The notes under the pieces were generated by a model that searched no databases, was not told the DNA's origin, and saw only the letters and a program-made list of their open reading frames with translations. From an uncultured Eubacteriales bacterium (GTDB lineage Bacteria; Bacillota; Clostridia; Oscillospirales; Acutalibacteraceae), in the NCBI GenBank assembly GCA_934454125.1, contig CAKSFA010000007.1, forward strand, positions 1-64,000: a stretch of DNA of 64,000 nt, written 5' to 3'. This document shows, one piece after another, positions 34,074 through 43,243 of this stretch. Numbering within the stretch: the first letter of the stretch is position 1; the number at the start of each line of letters is the position of its first letter. Both the position numbers and the translations under genes were made by a program.

Positions 34074-34932
34074 TGCAGGTACTCCTTTCGCCCAGCTTTT
34101 CTCTTGCCACCTCATAAAAATTGCGGTGCTTCAGCTTAATCAGCTTTGCTGTTAGCTTTGAGCGCCGTATCGTCACTGTTTCACCGGCCTGCATCTGTGT
34201 GGCACATTCGCCGTCCAACGTCAAAAAGGCATCACCTTGATATTGTGATGCTGTTGAAACCGAAAGCTCTGTCTCGCCACTGAATACCACCGTGCGTCCA
34301 AATACAGAATGCGGGCAGACTGGTGTAAGCAGCATACCCTGCATCGTTGGTTCCATCACCGGTCCGCCTGCAGAAAATGAGTACGCCGTCGAGCCAGTCG
34401 GTGTACTTACAATCAATCCGTCAGCACGATAATTGCACACCGTCTCATTTTTATACATTACTGTCAAATCCAGCAAATGTGTCAGCGAACCTCTGGCAAT
34501 CACCGCATCATTGAGCACGCGTTGTGTCTGCAGCTTTCCTTCTTTTAAAAACGAAACCTCCAGCATCATGCGCTCTTCCACAATATAATCACCGCGCAGC
34601 AATCGCTCAAGCTGCTCCAGTTCATTTACTTCCAAGCCGGCAACGTATCCCAGTCGCCCAACGTTAATACCCAAAACAGGCTTATCACAAGCGCAGGCAT
34701 GCTTTGCTGTATGAATCATTGTGCCGTCTCCGCCAATGGCAATCACAAGATCGCAGGCTTTCATCAAACTTTGTATATCTGGATAAAACGCAATGTTACA
34801 CTGCGCAAACTCCCGTTTTAGTGTAGCAGGCATTGCAAGCTGCGCACCAAAGCGCCACAACAACTCCATACTTTTCAGTGTATGGCTGCGTGCATCTTTT
34901 TTACTCAAATTGGGAATCACCGCAATATTCAT
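34024..34932 (-). CDS. nadK: NAD kinase
   Basis: 302 residues, slightly long for the family. Signature motifs GGDGTMIHT and STPTGSTAYSFSAGG are present. It phosphorylates NAD to NADP. It starts in an ATGA overlap with tlyA, and its 3' end overlaps argR by 50 bases. The last 15 or so residues (NESEASCKTAGDYQAD) look like a non-conserved extension caused by that overlap. Confidence 0.96.
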   Translation of the reverse strand: MNIAVIPNLSKKDARSHTLKSMELLWRFGAQLAMPATLKREFAQCNIAFYPDIQSLMKACDLVIAIGGDGTMIHTAKHACACDKPVLGINVGRLGYVAGLEVNELEQLERLLRGDYIVEERMMLEVSFLKEGKLQTQRVLNDAVIARGSLTHLLDLTVMYKNETVCNYRADGLIVSTPTGSTAYSFSAGGPVMEPTMQGMLLTPVCPHSVFGRTVVFSGETELSVSTASQYQGDAFLTLDGECATQMQAGETVTIRRSKLTAKLIKLKHRNFYEVAREKLGERSTCNESEASCKTAGDYQAD

Positions 34933-35747
34933 TCCGTCTCACCTCTGTTCAGCTCATAATGCGACTGTACTGCAATTTTCTCTGCCGTTTCCGGCGCAAT
35001 ATCTTGCGGTTGCTCACTTTTCTGCAAATGTATCAAATACTCAATATTTCCTTCCGGTCCTTTTACCGGAGAAAACGTCAGTCCCAGTACAGAAAACCCG
35101 TGTTCCAACGCAAACGCACGTATTTTTTCAATCACCTCGGTATGCACTGTCAAATCACGTACTACGCCTTTTTTGCCAACCTTTTCTCTGCCAGCTTCAA
35201 ATTGCGGCTTAATCAAACATACCATCTTGCCCTGCGATGCCAAAAAAGTATGTGCCACCGGCAGAACCAGTGTCAACGAGATAAACGAAACATCCACGCT
35301 GGCAAAGTCAATCAAATCCGGTACCTGGTCGGGTTTTAAATAGCGTATATTGGTGCGCTCCAGATTCATTACACGATCATCTGTCCGCAGTTTCCAGGCT
35401 AATTGTCCATAACCCACATCCACAGCATACACCTTGCAGGCACCATTTTGCAGCATACAATCGGTGAATCCACCGGTGGACGCTCCAATATCCATACAGA
35501 TTTTACCCTGCAAATCCAGCACAAATGTCCGCATAGCCTTTTCCAGCTTCAATCCACCGCGACTAACATATGGCAATCCGCCACGCACCTCAATGTGTGC
35601 ATCCGTCGCTACTGACATACCTGGTTTATCCATCTTCTGGTGTTCCACGTATACCTGCCCTGCCATAATCAATGCCTTTGCCTTTTCTCGGCTTGGCACC
35701 AGTCCTCTTTCAAACAGCAGACAGTCCAACCGTTGCTTTCCACTCAC
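34929..35747 (-). CDS. tlyA: TlyA-type rRNA 2'-O-methyltransferase
   Basis: 272 residues. An N-terminal S4 RNA-binding domain (RLDCLLFERGLVPSREKAKALIMAGQVYV) is followed by an FtsJ-like methyltransferase with SAM motif DIGASTGGFTDCML. Proteins once called hemolysin A; actinobacterial TlyA methylates 16S and 23S rRNA. GTG 35747 overlaps the dxs stop as GTGA and has GGAG eight bases upstream; a GTG at 35756 is possible but lacks spacing. Confidence 0.94.
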   Translation of the reverse strand: MSGKQRLDCLLFERGLVPSREKAKALIMAGQVYVEHQKMDKPGMSVATDAHIEVRGGLPYVSRGGLKLEKAMRTFVLDLQGKICMDIGASTGGFTDCMLQNGACKVYAVDVGYGQLAWKLRTDDRVMNLERTNIRYLKPDQVPDLIDFASVDVSFISLTLVLPVAHTFLASQGKMVCLIKPQFEAGREKVGKKGVVRDLTVHTEVIEKIRAFALEHGFSVLGLTFSPVKGPEGNIEYLIHLQKSEQPQDIAPETAEKIAVQSHYELNRGETE

Positions 35748-37621
35748 AATCCGCACTCCATTGCTATCGTTTTTACCATGCCTTCCGAATCCAACTTCAA
35801 ATCTGCAAAGGCCTGCTGCATGGTCGCTTGCTTTACAAACTGATCATCAATTGCTGTTACGTGATACTTCCCGCAAAACGACGTATTGCGCAATAAAAAA
35901 TAAAAATGCTCGGCAAGCCCGCCCTGCAAAATTCCTTCTTCAAAAAAGAATAACTGCTTTGCTTTTGCCGCCTCCTGCACCGCCTGCAAATCTACTGGTT
36001 TGATACGATTGAGCTTGATAATTCGCACAGCCAGTCCCCGACGCTCCAGCTCTTCCTTTGCAAGGCACGCATTTGAAAAAACACGACCATATGTCACGAT
36101 TACGCACGTAGCGTTTGGGTCACCATAGCAGTCAAACGCTTTATCTGTCACGATAAAGTCTGTCGGCCGATACAACTCCTTCCCTCTGGGATAACGCACA
36201 GCCACAGCACCCTTACATTCCTTCACGGCAATATCCAGATGCAAACGCAGCTCTTCATAATACGCCGGTGAATACACCGTCAAATGCGGCACTGTATGAA
36301 AATACGCCACATCAAATACACCCTGGTGTGTTTCACCGTCTTCCCCCACGATTCCGGCACGATCCACGGCAAATACCACTTTTACACGCTGAATTGCCAC
36401 ATCATGGATCAGTTGATCATACCCACGCTGCAAAAATGTCGAATACACTGCAAATACTGGCAGTGCGCCACCTGCCGCCAATCCACCGGAAAAACACACT
36501 GCATGTGCCTCAGCAATGCCCACATCAAAAAAACGTTTTGGATATTTCAGTGCAAATTCACCTAATGCTGTTCCGGTCTGCATTGCGGCAGTGATAGCAC
36601 AAAGGCGGTTGTTTTCTGCAGCCAACTTACAGATATGTGCTCCAAAGGTATTTGAAAACGAATCCCCTGCCACAGCAGAACCTTCACCTGTTGCTGCATT
36701 GAATTTTGACACTCCATGAAAAGTATCTGGCTTTTGTTCAGCCAATGTGTAGCCCTTTCCCTTGCTAGTCACCATATGCAACAAGATTGGCTGATGAATA
36801 TCTTTTGCATTTTGCAGCACCTGCAGCAGTGTTTCAATATCATGCCCGTCAAATGGGCCATAATACGCAAAGCCCATATCCTCAAAAATGGTGGTATGAT
36901 ACAGCATCTGCTTAACCATTTTCTTTGATCGTTTCACTACCTGATATACTGGCTGACCAATCACAGGCAAATGATCCAGCGCCTTTTCCACGTTATCCTT
37001 TGCATGCAGATACGTTGGCGCTGTGCGAATACTCGTCAAATATCGCGACATCGAACCCACATTGCGTGAAATCGACATTTTATTATCATTCAAAATCACA
37101 ATAAAATTCCGGTAATGGTTGCGTGTATATTTCCCTGCATTGTTCAGTCCTTCATAGGCCAGTCCGCCGGTCAATGCCCCATCGCCAATCACTGCAATCA
37201 CATGGTCGCTCTGCTGCTTTTGCAAACGCTTGGCCTGTGCAATTCCCAATGCCGCCGAAATCGAGGTGCTGGCATGCCCTGTATTAAATAGGTCATAACC
37301 GCTTTCTTCCCGGTTTGGGTAACCTGAAATCCCCTCTTTGGTACGCAAATCAGCCAGCGCAGCTCTGCGTCCGGTCAAAATCTTATGCGTATAAGACTGA
37401 TGTCCCACATCCCATACCACAGCGTCCTGCGGTATGTCAAACACGCGATATAACGCCACCGTCAGTTCTACGACTCCCAGGTTAGAAGCCAAATGTCCAC
37501 CATTTTTAGCGACCGCATCAATAATTGTTTCCCGAATCTCCTGGCAAAGCAGCGGCAATTTATGTACCGGTATCTTCCGCAAATCTGCCGGCTTTTCAAT
37601 TCTGTCCAATAGGCATTCCAT
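35744..37621 (-). CDS. dxs: 1-deoxy-D-xylulose-5-phosphate synthase
   Basis: 625 residues, normal length. Thiamine diphosphate motif GDGALTGGLAYEGLNNAG, followed by NDNKMSISRNVG and the transketolase block DRAGIVGEDGETHQGVFD. First step of the MEP isoprenoid pathway. It lies 32 bases after folD; the xseA-xseB-ispA genes usually found between them in Firmicutes are missing. Confidence 0.98.
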   Translation of the reverse strand: MECLLDRIEKPADLRKIPVHKLPLLCQEIRETIIDAVAKNGGHLASNLGVVELTVALYRVFDIPQDAVVWDVGHQSYTHKILTGRRAALADLRTKEGISGYPNREESGYDLFNTGHASTSISAALGIAQAKRLQKQQSDHVIAVIGDGALTGGLAYEGLNNAGKYTRNHYRNFIVILNDNKMSISRNVGSMSRYLTSIRTAPTYLHAKDNVEKALDHLPVIGQPVYQVVKRSKKMVKQMLYHTTIFEDMGFAYYGPFDGHDIETLLQVLQNAKDIHQPILLHMVTSKGKGYTLAEQKPDTFHGVSKFNAATGEGSAVAGDSFSNTFGAHICKLAAENNRLCAITAAMQTGTALGEFALKYPKRFFDVGIAEAHAVCFSGGLAAGGALPVFAVYSTFLQRGYDQLIHDVAIQRVKVVFAVDRAGIVGEDGETHQGVFDVAYFHTVPHLTVYSPAYYEELRLHLDIAVKECKGAVAVRYPRGKELYRPTDFIVTDKAFDCYGDPNATCVIVTYGRVFSNACLAKEELERRGLAVRIIKLNRIKPVDLQAVQEAAKAKQLFFFEEGILQGGLAEHFYFLLRNTSFCGKYHVTAIDDQFVKQATMQQAFADLKLDSEGMVKTIAMECGL

Positions 37622-37653
37622 ATTCCTACCTCGTGTTACATTCCAAATTCCAT

Positions 37654-38505
37654 TCAGATTCCTGCGCGTTGTTTTGCAGCAGTCACAGTATTTTTCAGCA
37701 GCATCGCAATCGTCATCGGGCCAACGCTGCCTGGTACTGGCGTAATAAAGCTTGCTTTTTTCTCCACCGCATCAAAATCTACATCACCGCATAACTTACC
37801 CTGCGCATTACGGTTAATACCCACGTCAATAATCACTGCGCCGTCTTTTACCATATCTGCGGTCACAAAGCGTTCTTTGCCAATGGCCGCCACCAAAATA
37901 TCTGCCTGCTGACAAATCTCAGAAAGATCCTGTGTCTTACTGTGGCAAATCGTTACTGTACCATTTTCATGCAGCAGCAACATCGCCATTGGTTTTCCTA
38001 CGATATTGCTTCTGCCAAGTACCACGCACCGCTTTCCCTGCACAGAAATATCATACGCCTTTAGCAGCTCCATCACACCTGCGGGTGTGCACGGCAAAAA
38101 GCGATGATCCCCAATCATGATGTGCCCCACATTCACAGCGTGAAACGCATCCACATCTTTATCTGGCGAAATCGCCGCAATCACCGCTTGCTCGTCCAGT
38201 CCAGCCGGCAATGGAGACTGCACCAAAATTCCATCGATATCCGCCTTGTGATTCAGCCGCTCCACCAAATCCAGCAATTCTTTCTGCGTCGTGTGTGCCG
38301 GCAGCGCATGTTCCTCCGAATAAATCCCCACCGCTTCACAGGCCAACTTTTTATTTTTCACATATGTTTGAGAGGCTGGGTCATCTCCCACAATTACAAC
38401 TGCAAGTCCCGGCGTAATACCGCGTATTTTCAGCTGTTGTACTTCCTGTGCCAGCTCCTGTTTAACTTTAGCAGCAACTTCCTTACCGTTTATGATGGTC
38501 GCCAT
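37654..38505 (-). CDS. folD: Bifunctional methylenetetrahydrofolate dehydrogenase/cyclohydrolase
   Basis: 283 residues. Conserved PGLAVVIVGDDPASQTYVKNK with the catalytic Lys, VQSPLPAG, KDVDAFH and the NADP-binding GRSNIVGKPMA. It interconverts 5,10-methylene- and 10-formyl-tetrahydrofolate, feeding purine synthesis. ATG 38505 follows AAAGGAG; its first 23 bases overlap the end of lgt. Confidence 0.98.
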   Translation of the reverse strand: MATIINGKEVAAKVKQELAQEVQQLKIRGITPGLAVVIVGDDPASQTYVKNKKLACEAVGIYSEEHALPAHTTQKELLDLVERLNHKADIDGILVQSPLPAGLDEQAVIAAISPDKDVDAFHAVNVGHIMIGDHRFLPCTPAGVMELLKAYDISVQGKRCVVLGRSNIVGKPMAMLLLHENGTVTICHSKTQDLSEICQQADILVAAIGKERFVTADMVKDGAVIIDVGINRNAQGKLCGDVDFDAVEKKASFITPVPGSVGPMTIAMLLKNTVTAAKQRAGI

Positions 38506-39436
38506 GCTTATGTGCTCCTTTCCCTTTTCTCCATAATTTCGCAGCTTTTTCCGTATCAAATTTTCCCTCTGGCGGCAGTGCATCTATACGCGCCTTGTTC
38601 TGCTGCATCACCTCTTTTGCGCCGCACCCATCCAGTTTTCTGCGCTTACGCAGAACAATCAGCAACACCACACCTGCCAACACAGTCACCACCGCCACCA
38701 GTTGAGAAATCTTAATTGGCAAATACGGCACATACAAGCTATCCGTGCGCAAGGCTTCGATGAAAAACCGCCCTGTACCGTACCAGATCAGGTACAGCAA
38801 AAAGGTTTGCCCATCATACTGCCGCAACTTTACTGTAAATAGATGCAATAGCACAAATCCTAACGCACACCACAGCGATTCGTACAAAAAACACGGGTGT
38901 ACCGGCGAATTTCCGGCCACAGCCATCGTATTTTCACTCAACATGCCCCAAGGCAAATTTGTTGGGCCGCCAAATGCCTCTTGGTTGACAAAATTCCCCC
39001 AACGTCCAATGCACTGTCCAATTAAAAAACCCAGCATACCAATATCCAAAACTGCCGGCACATTCAGCTTACGAAATTTTGCAAACAATCCTCCGGCAAC
39101 CATCGCACCAATGATGCCCCCGTAAATACCAAGACCACCCTGATGAATATATAAAATACTCAGCGGATCTTTCCAGAACTTATCCCCTGGATAAAAAATT
39201 ACATAATACAGCCGTGCACCCACAATTCCACCAATCAACCCTACAATAATCGTATCAAGCAGTCGGCTACGATTGATATTCATCTTTCTGCACATCAGCA
39301 TGCTATAACACACTGCCAGCAAAAATCCACCGGCAATCAGCAAGCCATACCATTTAATCTCAAACGAACCGATCGAAAACGCTGTCGAATAAATGTCAAA
39401 GCTCCACCCCAATCCTGGGAATGTTACATGGTTCAT
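38483..39436 (-). CDS. lgt: Prolipoprotein diacylglyceryl transferase
   Basis: 317 residues, about seven membrane helices. The Lgt signature is GRWGNFVNQEAFGGP, with YGTGRFFIEALRTDSL later. It adds diacylglycerol to the lipobox Cys of prelipoproteins, such as the ApbE and YdcC-like lipoproteins in this window. A charged C-terminal tail of about 50 residues is longer than in E. coli. ATGA overlap with the upstream M16 gene. Confidence 0.96.
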   Translation of the reverse strand: MNHVTFPGLGWSFDIYSTAFSIGSFEIKWYGLLIAGGFLLAVCYSMLMCRKMNINRSRLLDTIIVGLIGGIVGARLYYVIFYPGDKFWKDPLSILYIHQGGLGIYGGIIGAMVAGGLFAKFRKLNVPAVLDIGMLGFLIGQCIGRWGNFVNQEAFGGPTNLPWGMLSENTMAVAGNSPVHPCFLYESLWCALGFVLLHLFTVKLRQYDGQTFLLYLIWYGTGRFFIEALRTDSLYVPYLPIKISQLVAVVTVLAGVVLLIVLRKRRKLDGCGAKEVMQQNKARIDALPPEGKFDTEKAAKLWRKGKGAHKHGDHHKR

Positions 39437-40725
39437 GCCCGTTTTTCCTCCATCGGTTCAATCACTGAAAGCGCCGCATATTCCTCCAGCAAATGTGTTT
39501 TCAGGCAAGCAGATACCTCCTCAAGTGTTACCTCTGCCAGTGCATCAATATATGCAAATAGCTCCCGCTGTGCAAAGCAGAACGAAATCAGCGCATTGGC
39601 CACCGTTTCCGCGCTGTTGAGCGAAGCTACGTTGCGGCCATACAGTGCTTTTTGTGCTCGTGTGAAGGCTTCTTTATCAATGCCTTCTTGGCGCAAACGG
39701 GCAACCTCCTGCAAAATTTCATCTGCTACCGCTTGCGGGTCTTTTGATTCCCCTGCAAATACCGTTGCCGCATAACCCGGCCCTTCAAAAAACTCATATT
39801 GAAACGATGATTCATTGATCAGATTTCTCTCCTGCAACCGTGCAAACAAAGGCGACCCTTCATTTGCCAAAATTTCTAGCAACAGTTCTGTGCAGGCTAG
39901 TTCCTTTACGGTTTTGCGCTCCTTGCTTGCTTGTTCTTTAAAACCAAACTGAAACAACGGTGTTGCCACCGAAAGTGCCTGTGTCACACGGTTTTTCACA
40001 ATCTCTCGTGGTTCTGCTTCAAACACACGCTCTACTGCAAATTCTTCACCCTTTTTGCAGTATTGATCCACCAACCGCAGCACAGTTTCTTTGTTAATAT
40101 CTCCTGCAATACACAGAGCCATATTCGGCAAATGATAAAACGTGTGGTAGCATTGATACAACAATTCTGGTGTGATTTCCGCAATGCTCTCCACGGTTCC
40201 GGCAATATCCACTCGCACCGGATGCGTGTGATACAGCGCTCCCAGCAAATTGAACATCACACGCCACTGCGGGTCATCGTCATACATGCGAATCTCCTGC
40301 CCGATAATGCCCTGTTCCTTCTCCACCGTCTCTTTTGTAAAATACGGCGACTGTACAAAATCCAGCAAAATTTCCAGTGATTCCTCCACTTTCTCTGTAC
40401 AAGAGAACAAGTAGCACGTCATATCAAATGAGGTATACGCGTTGGCGGAAGCGCCTGTTTTTGCATATCTGGCAAATGCATCTCCGTCTTCACTTTCAAA
40501 CAGTTTATGCTCCAGAAAATGTGCAATCCCCTCCGGTACCGTCTGCACCGTTGCCTGATCCGTGCGGTGAAAGCAGTTGTCTACTGAGCCGTACCGTGTT
40601 CCAAACACCGCATACGTTGAATGACAGTTCTCCTTGGGATAAATCAATACCTTTAATCCCGAAGAATGCGTCAGATCATAATACGTGTCGCCCACGTGTT
40701 TTCCTGTAATACTTTGCATTGCCAT
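39433..40725 (-). CDS. ymfH: M16 zinc metallopeptidase (YmfH/YfmH type)
   Basis: 430 residues. The inverted zinc motif HFLEH (GIAHFLEHKLF) and a downstream Glu (EQGIIGQEIRMYDDDP) mark an active M16 peptidase. It pairs with the neighbouring inactive M16 protein, as in the Bacillus ymfF-ymfH pair, which annotation pipelines associate with EF-P modification. The substrate is unclear. ATG 40725 is nine bases after AGGAGG and directly after the ymfF stop. Confidence 0.9.
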   Translation of the reverse strand: MAMQSITGKHVGDTYYDLTHSSGLKVLIYPKENCHSTYAVFGTRYGSVDNCFHRTDQATVQTVPEGIAHFLEHKLFESEDGDAFARYAKTGASANAYTSFDMTCYLFSCTEKVEESLEILLDFVQSPYFTKETVEKEQGIIGQEIRMYDDDPQWRVMFNLLGALYHTHPVRVDIAGTVESIAEITPELLYQCYHTFYHLPNMALCIAGDINKETVLRLVDQYCKKGEEFAVERVFEAEPREIVKNRVTQALSVATPLFQFGFKEQASKERKTVKELACTELLLEILANEGSPLFARLQERNLINESSFQYEFFEGPGYAATVFAGESKDPQAVADEILQEVARLRQEGIDKEAFTRAQKALYGRNVASLNSAETVANALISFCFAQRELFAYIDALAEVTLEEVSACLKTHLLEEYAALSVIEPMEEKRA

Positions 40726-40726
40726 A

Positions 40727-42007
40727 TCATTCAGCCTCCTCTGCTCCAACCAGTCGATAAACGGTGTCTAGCGTTACCTGCTGCGCTGCATAGATAATTT
40801 CCTCCCGCGTAATGCGGTTGATTTTCTCTGCAGCCTGTTCCGGTGTCAGGCTCTGCGGCAACAATAGTTGACTGGTATACCAATCGTCCATACTGCTCAA
40901 ATAATCTCCCACTGTGCGGTACTGATTACAAACGCTCAGCTTTGTAAAAGCAATTTCCTCATCGGTAAAATCTCCGGCTTGCATTTTTTCCAACTGATTC
41001 AGAATTTCCGCCTTTGCCGCATCAATATTTTTCGTTTCCACACCGCTCTCCACAGTTAAAATTCCTTTATGACTGTTATACCGTGCCGCACAGTAATAGC
41101 ACAAGCTCAGTTTTTCACGTACGTTCAAAAATAACTTTGAGTGCGGTGTTCCGCCAAACATTGCCGTCATCAGCTTTTCTGCATACACTTGCTCCTGCGG
41201 TGCCGCAATCTTCGTTCGAAATCCCATCACCAGCTTCGACTGTGCCACCTCCATCGGTTCGTTGATCTCCTGCACATCACCGGCAGTTTCTATAACCATC
41301 GAACCGCAGTTCATCGTCTTTTTGCGTTTCACCTTGGCAAATGCTTTTGCAAAACCGTTATAAACCAGTTCCGGGTCGCAGTTGCCAAATGCTGTAATGC
41401 GCACTCTGGCCTGAGCAATCAAATCTTCCCACGCTTTCGTCAGCTCCTGTGGTGTCAACGCCTGCACCTGCCTCTTTGTACCATAACGCGGCAGACCATA
41501 CGCTTCTTTCCGGCACATCAACTCTATGCACCGCTCCTTGGCATACGCTTTTTTATCGTTGAACTCTGCATCAATCAGCTCGCACGTCTGGCGCACTTCC
41601 TGATCAAAATCTGCTTTACAAAACACACCATTTTCAAACGGTGGATCAAAAATTACACTGCAAAGCAGCGCTGCCAGCTCCGCTGAAATTGCTTCACCAT
41701 GCAGTGCAAACCGGTCAGCCAGTCCCACCGCAGAAATACTCAAAAGCTGTGCATCTCCCTGTTTACGCACCTGTGCATTCAAGCTTGCACCATATAACTC
41801 TTCCAAACGCCGACTCAACGCAGTATATGTCGGGTATTCTCGGCTTGCGCGGCAAAGCAATGCCGTCAGCACAGCGTTGGCCGCGGCGCGTTCCTGCTCC
41901 AGCGGCAACAAAAAATGCACCGTAATGCGCGTTGTTTTAAACGCCTTATTCTGTATGCTCTGAAAATCCACACCATCGCATAGTGTACGCACGTTTCCTT
42001 CCGTCAT
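40727..42007 (-). CDS. ymfF: M16-family protein lacking the zinc motif (YmfF/YfmF type)
   Basis: 426 residues. M16 fold blocks are visible (LTALLCRASREYPTYTALSRRLEELYGASL; LCYYCAARYNSHKGILTVESGV), but no HxxEH motif, so it should be the non-catalytic half of an M16 heterodimer with the next gene. ATG 42007 follows GGAGGG. First gene of the long operon ending with tyrS. Confidence 0.9.
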   Translation of the reverse strand: MTEGNVRTLCDGVDFQSIQNKAFKTTRITVHFLLPLEQERAAANAVLTALLCRASREYPTYTALSRRLEELYGASLNAQVRKQGDAQLLSISAVGLADRFALHGEAISAELAALLCSVIFDPPFENGVFCKADFDQEVRQTCELIDAEFNDKKAYAKERCIELMCRKEAYGLPRYGTKRQVQALTPQELTKAWEDLIAQARVRITAFGNCDPELVYNGFAKAFAKVKRKKTMNCGSMVIETAGDVQEINEPMEVAQSKLVMGFRTKIAAPQEQVYAEKLMTAMFGGTPHSKLFLNVREKLSLCYYCAARYNSHKGILTVESGVETKNIDAAKAEILNQLEKMQAGDFTDEEIAFTKLSVCNQYRTVGDYLSSMDDWYTSQLLLPQSLTPEQAAEKINRITREEIIYAAQQVTLDTVYRLVGAEEAE

Positions 42008-42043
42008 GGCAATCCCTCCGCCGTCTGTTTCAAATTTTTGTTT

Positions 42044-42071
42044 ATTATACCACATTTTCACCGCACAGCAA
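42044..42071 (-). promoter_or_regulatory. Promoter of the ymfF-to-tyrS operon
   Basis: Minus-strand TTGCTG (42066-42071), 16-base spacer and a perfect TATAAT (42044-42049), 37 bases before the ymfF start. Confidence 0.65.
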
Positions 42072-42128
42072 AGCATTTATACCCAAAATCCTAAGACTGA
42101 CCTATTTTTTCTGTTCCCAGGTAAAAAT

Positions 42129-42160
42129 AAAAAGAGCAACCTCTCTGCATTGCTCTTTTC
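42129..42160 (-). terminator. Terminator after the dpa-linked zinc-ribbon gene
   Basis: Stem AAAGAGCAA/TTGCTCTTT with A and T runs, ten bases after the leftward stop codon. Confidence 0.8.
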
Positions 42161-42169
42161 CAAATATGC

Positions 42170-42595
42170 TTATCTAATCCAGCTCTGCACCAATGCGATT
42201 ACAAAATCCGTCAGCGCTACCACGCCCCAAACCAGCAGCGCAAATGCTGCCGCACTCACAATACGCACTACCCACTTTTTTCGTGGACTCATCTCTGGTT
42301 GTTCTTCCGGCTCACGCTGGTCAAATTCATTCTGCACTGCTTCCAGCACCGGTTGAGCTGCTTCCAAATCGGCATATTGCACAAATACCTCTGTCACATC
42401 GGGCACCATCGCCGGTTTGAGTTGCACCGCAATACTCCGTTCCTGCAGCGCACGCTCCAGCTCCCCGGCTGCCTGCGGCGTCGCAGCAGTCAATAAAATC
42501 AAATCATTCACCGCTGGCGTTTCCAACAGTTCTTCACAGGTTGAGCATTTTCGCCCATCCTCCTGCAGCGCATGGCATTTCCTGCAATACAGCAT
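42170..42595 (-). CDS. Zinc-ribbon membrane-anchored hypothetical protein
   Basis: 141 residues. The N-terminal Cys4 zinc ribbon is YCRKCHALQEDGRKCSTCEE (two CxxC pairs). The middle (30-95) resembles a small ferredoxin-like fold of signal-transducing-protein type, and residues 113-137 are a membrane helix at the C-terminus. Located 66 bases after dpaB and before a terminator, so probably co-transcribed with the dipicolinate genes. Function unknown. Confidence 0.75.
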   Translation of the reverse strand: MLYCRKCHALQEDGRKCSTCEELLETPAVNDLILLTAATPQAAGELERALQERSIAVQLKPAMVPDVTEVFVQYADLEAAQPVLEAVQNEFDQREPEEQPEMSPRKKWVVRIVSAAAFALLVWGVVALTDFVIALVQSWIR

Positions 42596-42661
42596 GATGT
42601 TTCACTTCCATTTTTTCTTTTTATCATACCATGCCATCTGATCGCTTTGCAACCCCACTGA

Positions 42662-43243
42662 CTACATACCTGGCAAAAACACCGGCTGCATCTGCCGGCC
42701 CTGTGCCGCTGCCAGTCCTGCCGGCAGCAAATATGCAAAATCCGCAATGACCGAAGTCGACTTTTTCTCAATATCATCCTGCCGCATCGGCACAAAATAC
42801 ACATTTTTATAATTCATCAACTTGCCGATATTTTTTGCAGATCCTGACAGAGCATCGTTTGTTGCAATCGCCAGCACCACCGGTCCACCGTTTCGCAAAT
42901 GTGATTTTACCGCCATCGTAACCGGTGTATCGGTCACAGAATTAGCCAGCTTTGCCAGCGTGTTGCCCGTGCAGGGACAAACCAGCATCACATCCGCCAT
43001 TTTCTTTGGACCAATCGGTTCCGCTCCCGCAATCGTGTGTATCACCTTCCGCCCACTGATCTCTTCAATCTCTGCCACAAACTCCTGCGCTTTGCCAAAT
43101 CGGGTATCCGTGCCATATGCTGTTTCTGACATGATCGGCAGCACACCATACCCCTGTGCGGCAATCTCCCGCATCTCCATCACTGCCTGCCGCAATGTGC
43201 AAAACGAACCGCACAGCGCAAATCCAAATGTCAGTTTACTCAC
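42662..43243 (-). CDS. dpaB: Dipicolinate synthase subunit B
   Basis: 193 residues, flavoprotein (Flavoprotein/Dfp-like) fold: FGFALCGSFCTL at the N-terminus, then VMLVCPCTGNTLAKLANSVTDTPV. With DpaA it makes dipicolinic acid, the Ca2+ chelator of the spore core. Starts in an ATGA overlap with dpaA. Known from Bacillus as SpoVFB, expressed in the mother cell under sigma-K. Confidence 0.96.
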   Translation of the reverse strand: MSKLTFGFALCGSFCTLRQAVMEMREIAAQGYGVLPIMSETAYGTDTRFGKAQEFVAEIEEISGRKVIHTIAGAEPIGPKKMADVMLVCPCTGNTLAKLANSVTDTPVTMAVKSHLRNGGPVVLAIATNDALSGSAKNIGKLMNYKNVYFVPMRQDDIEKKSTSVIADFAYLLPAGLAAAQGRQMQPVFLPGM

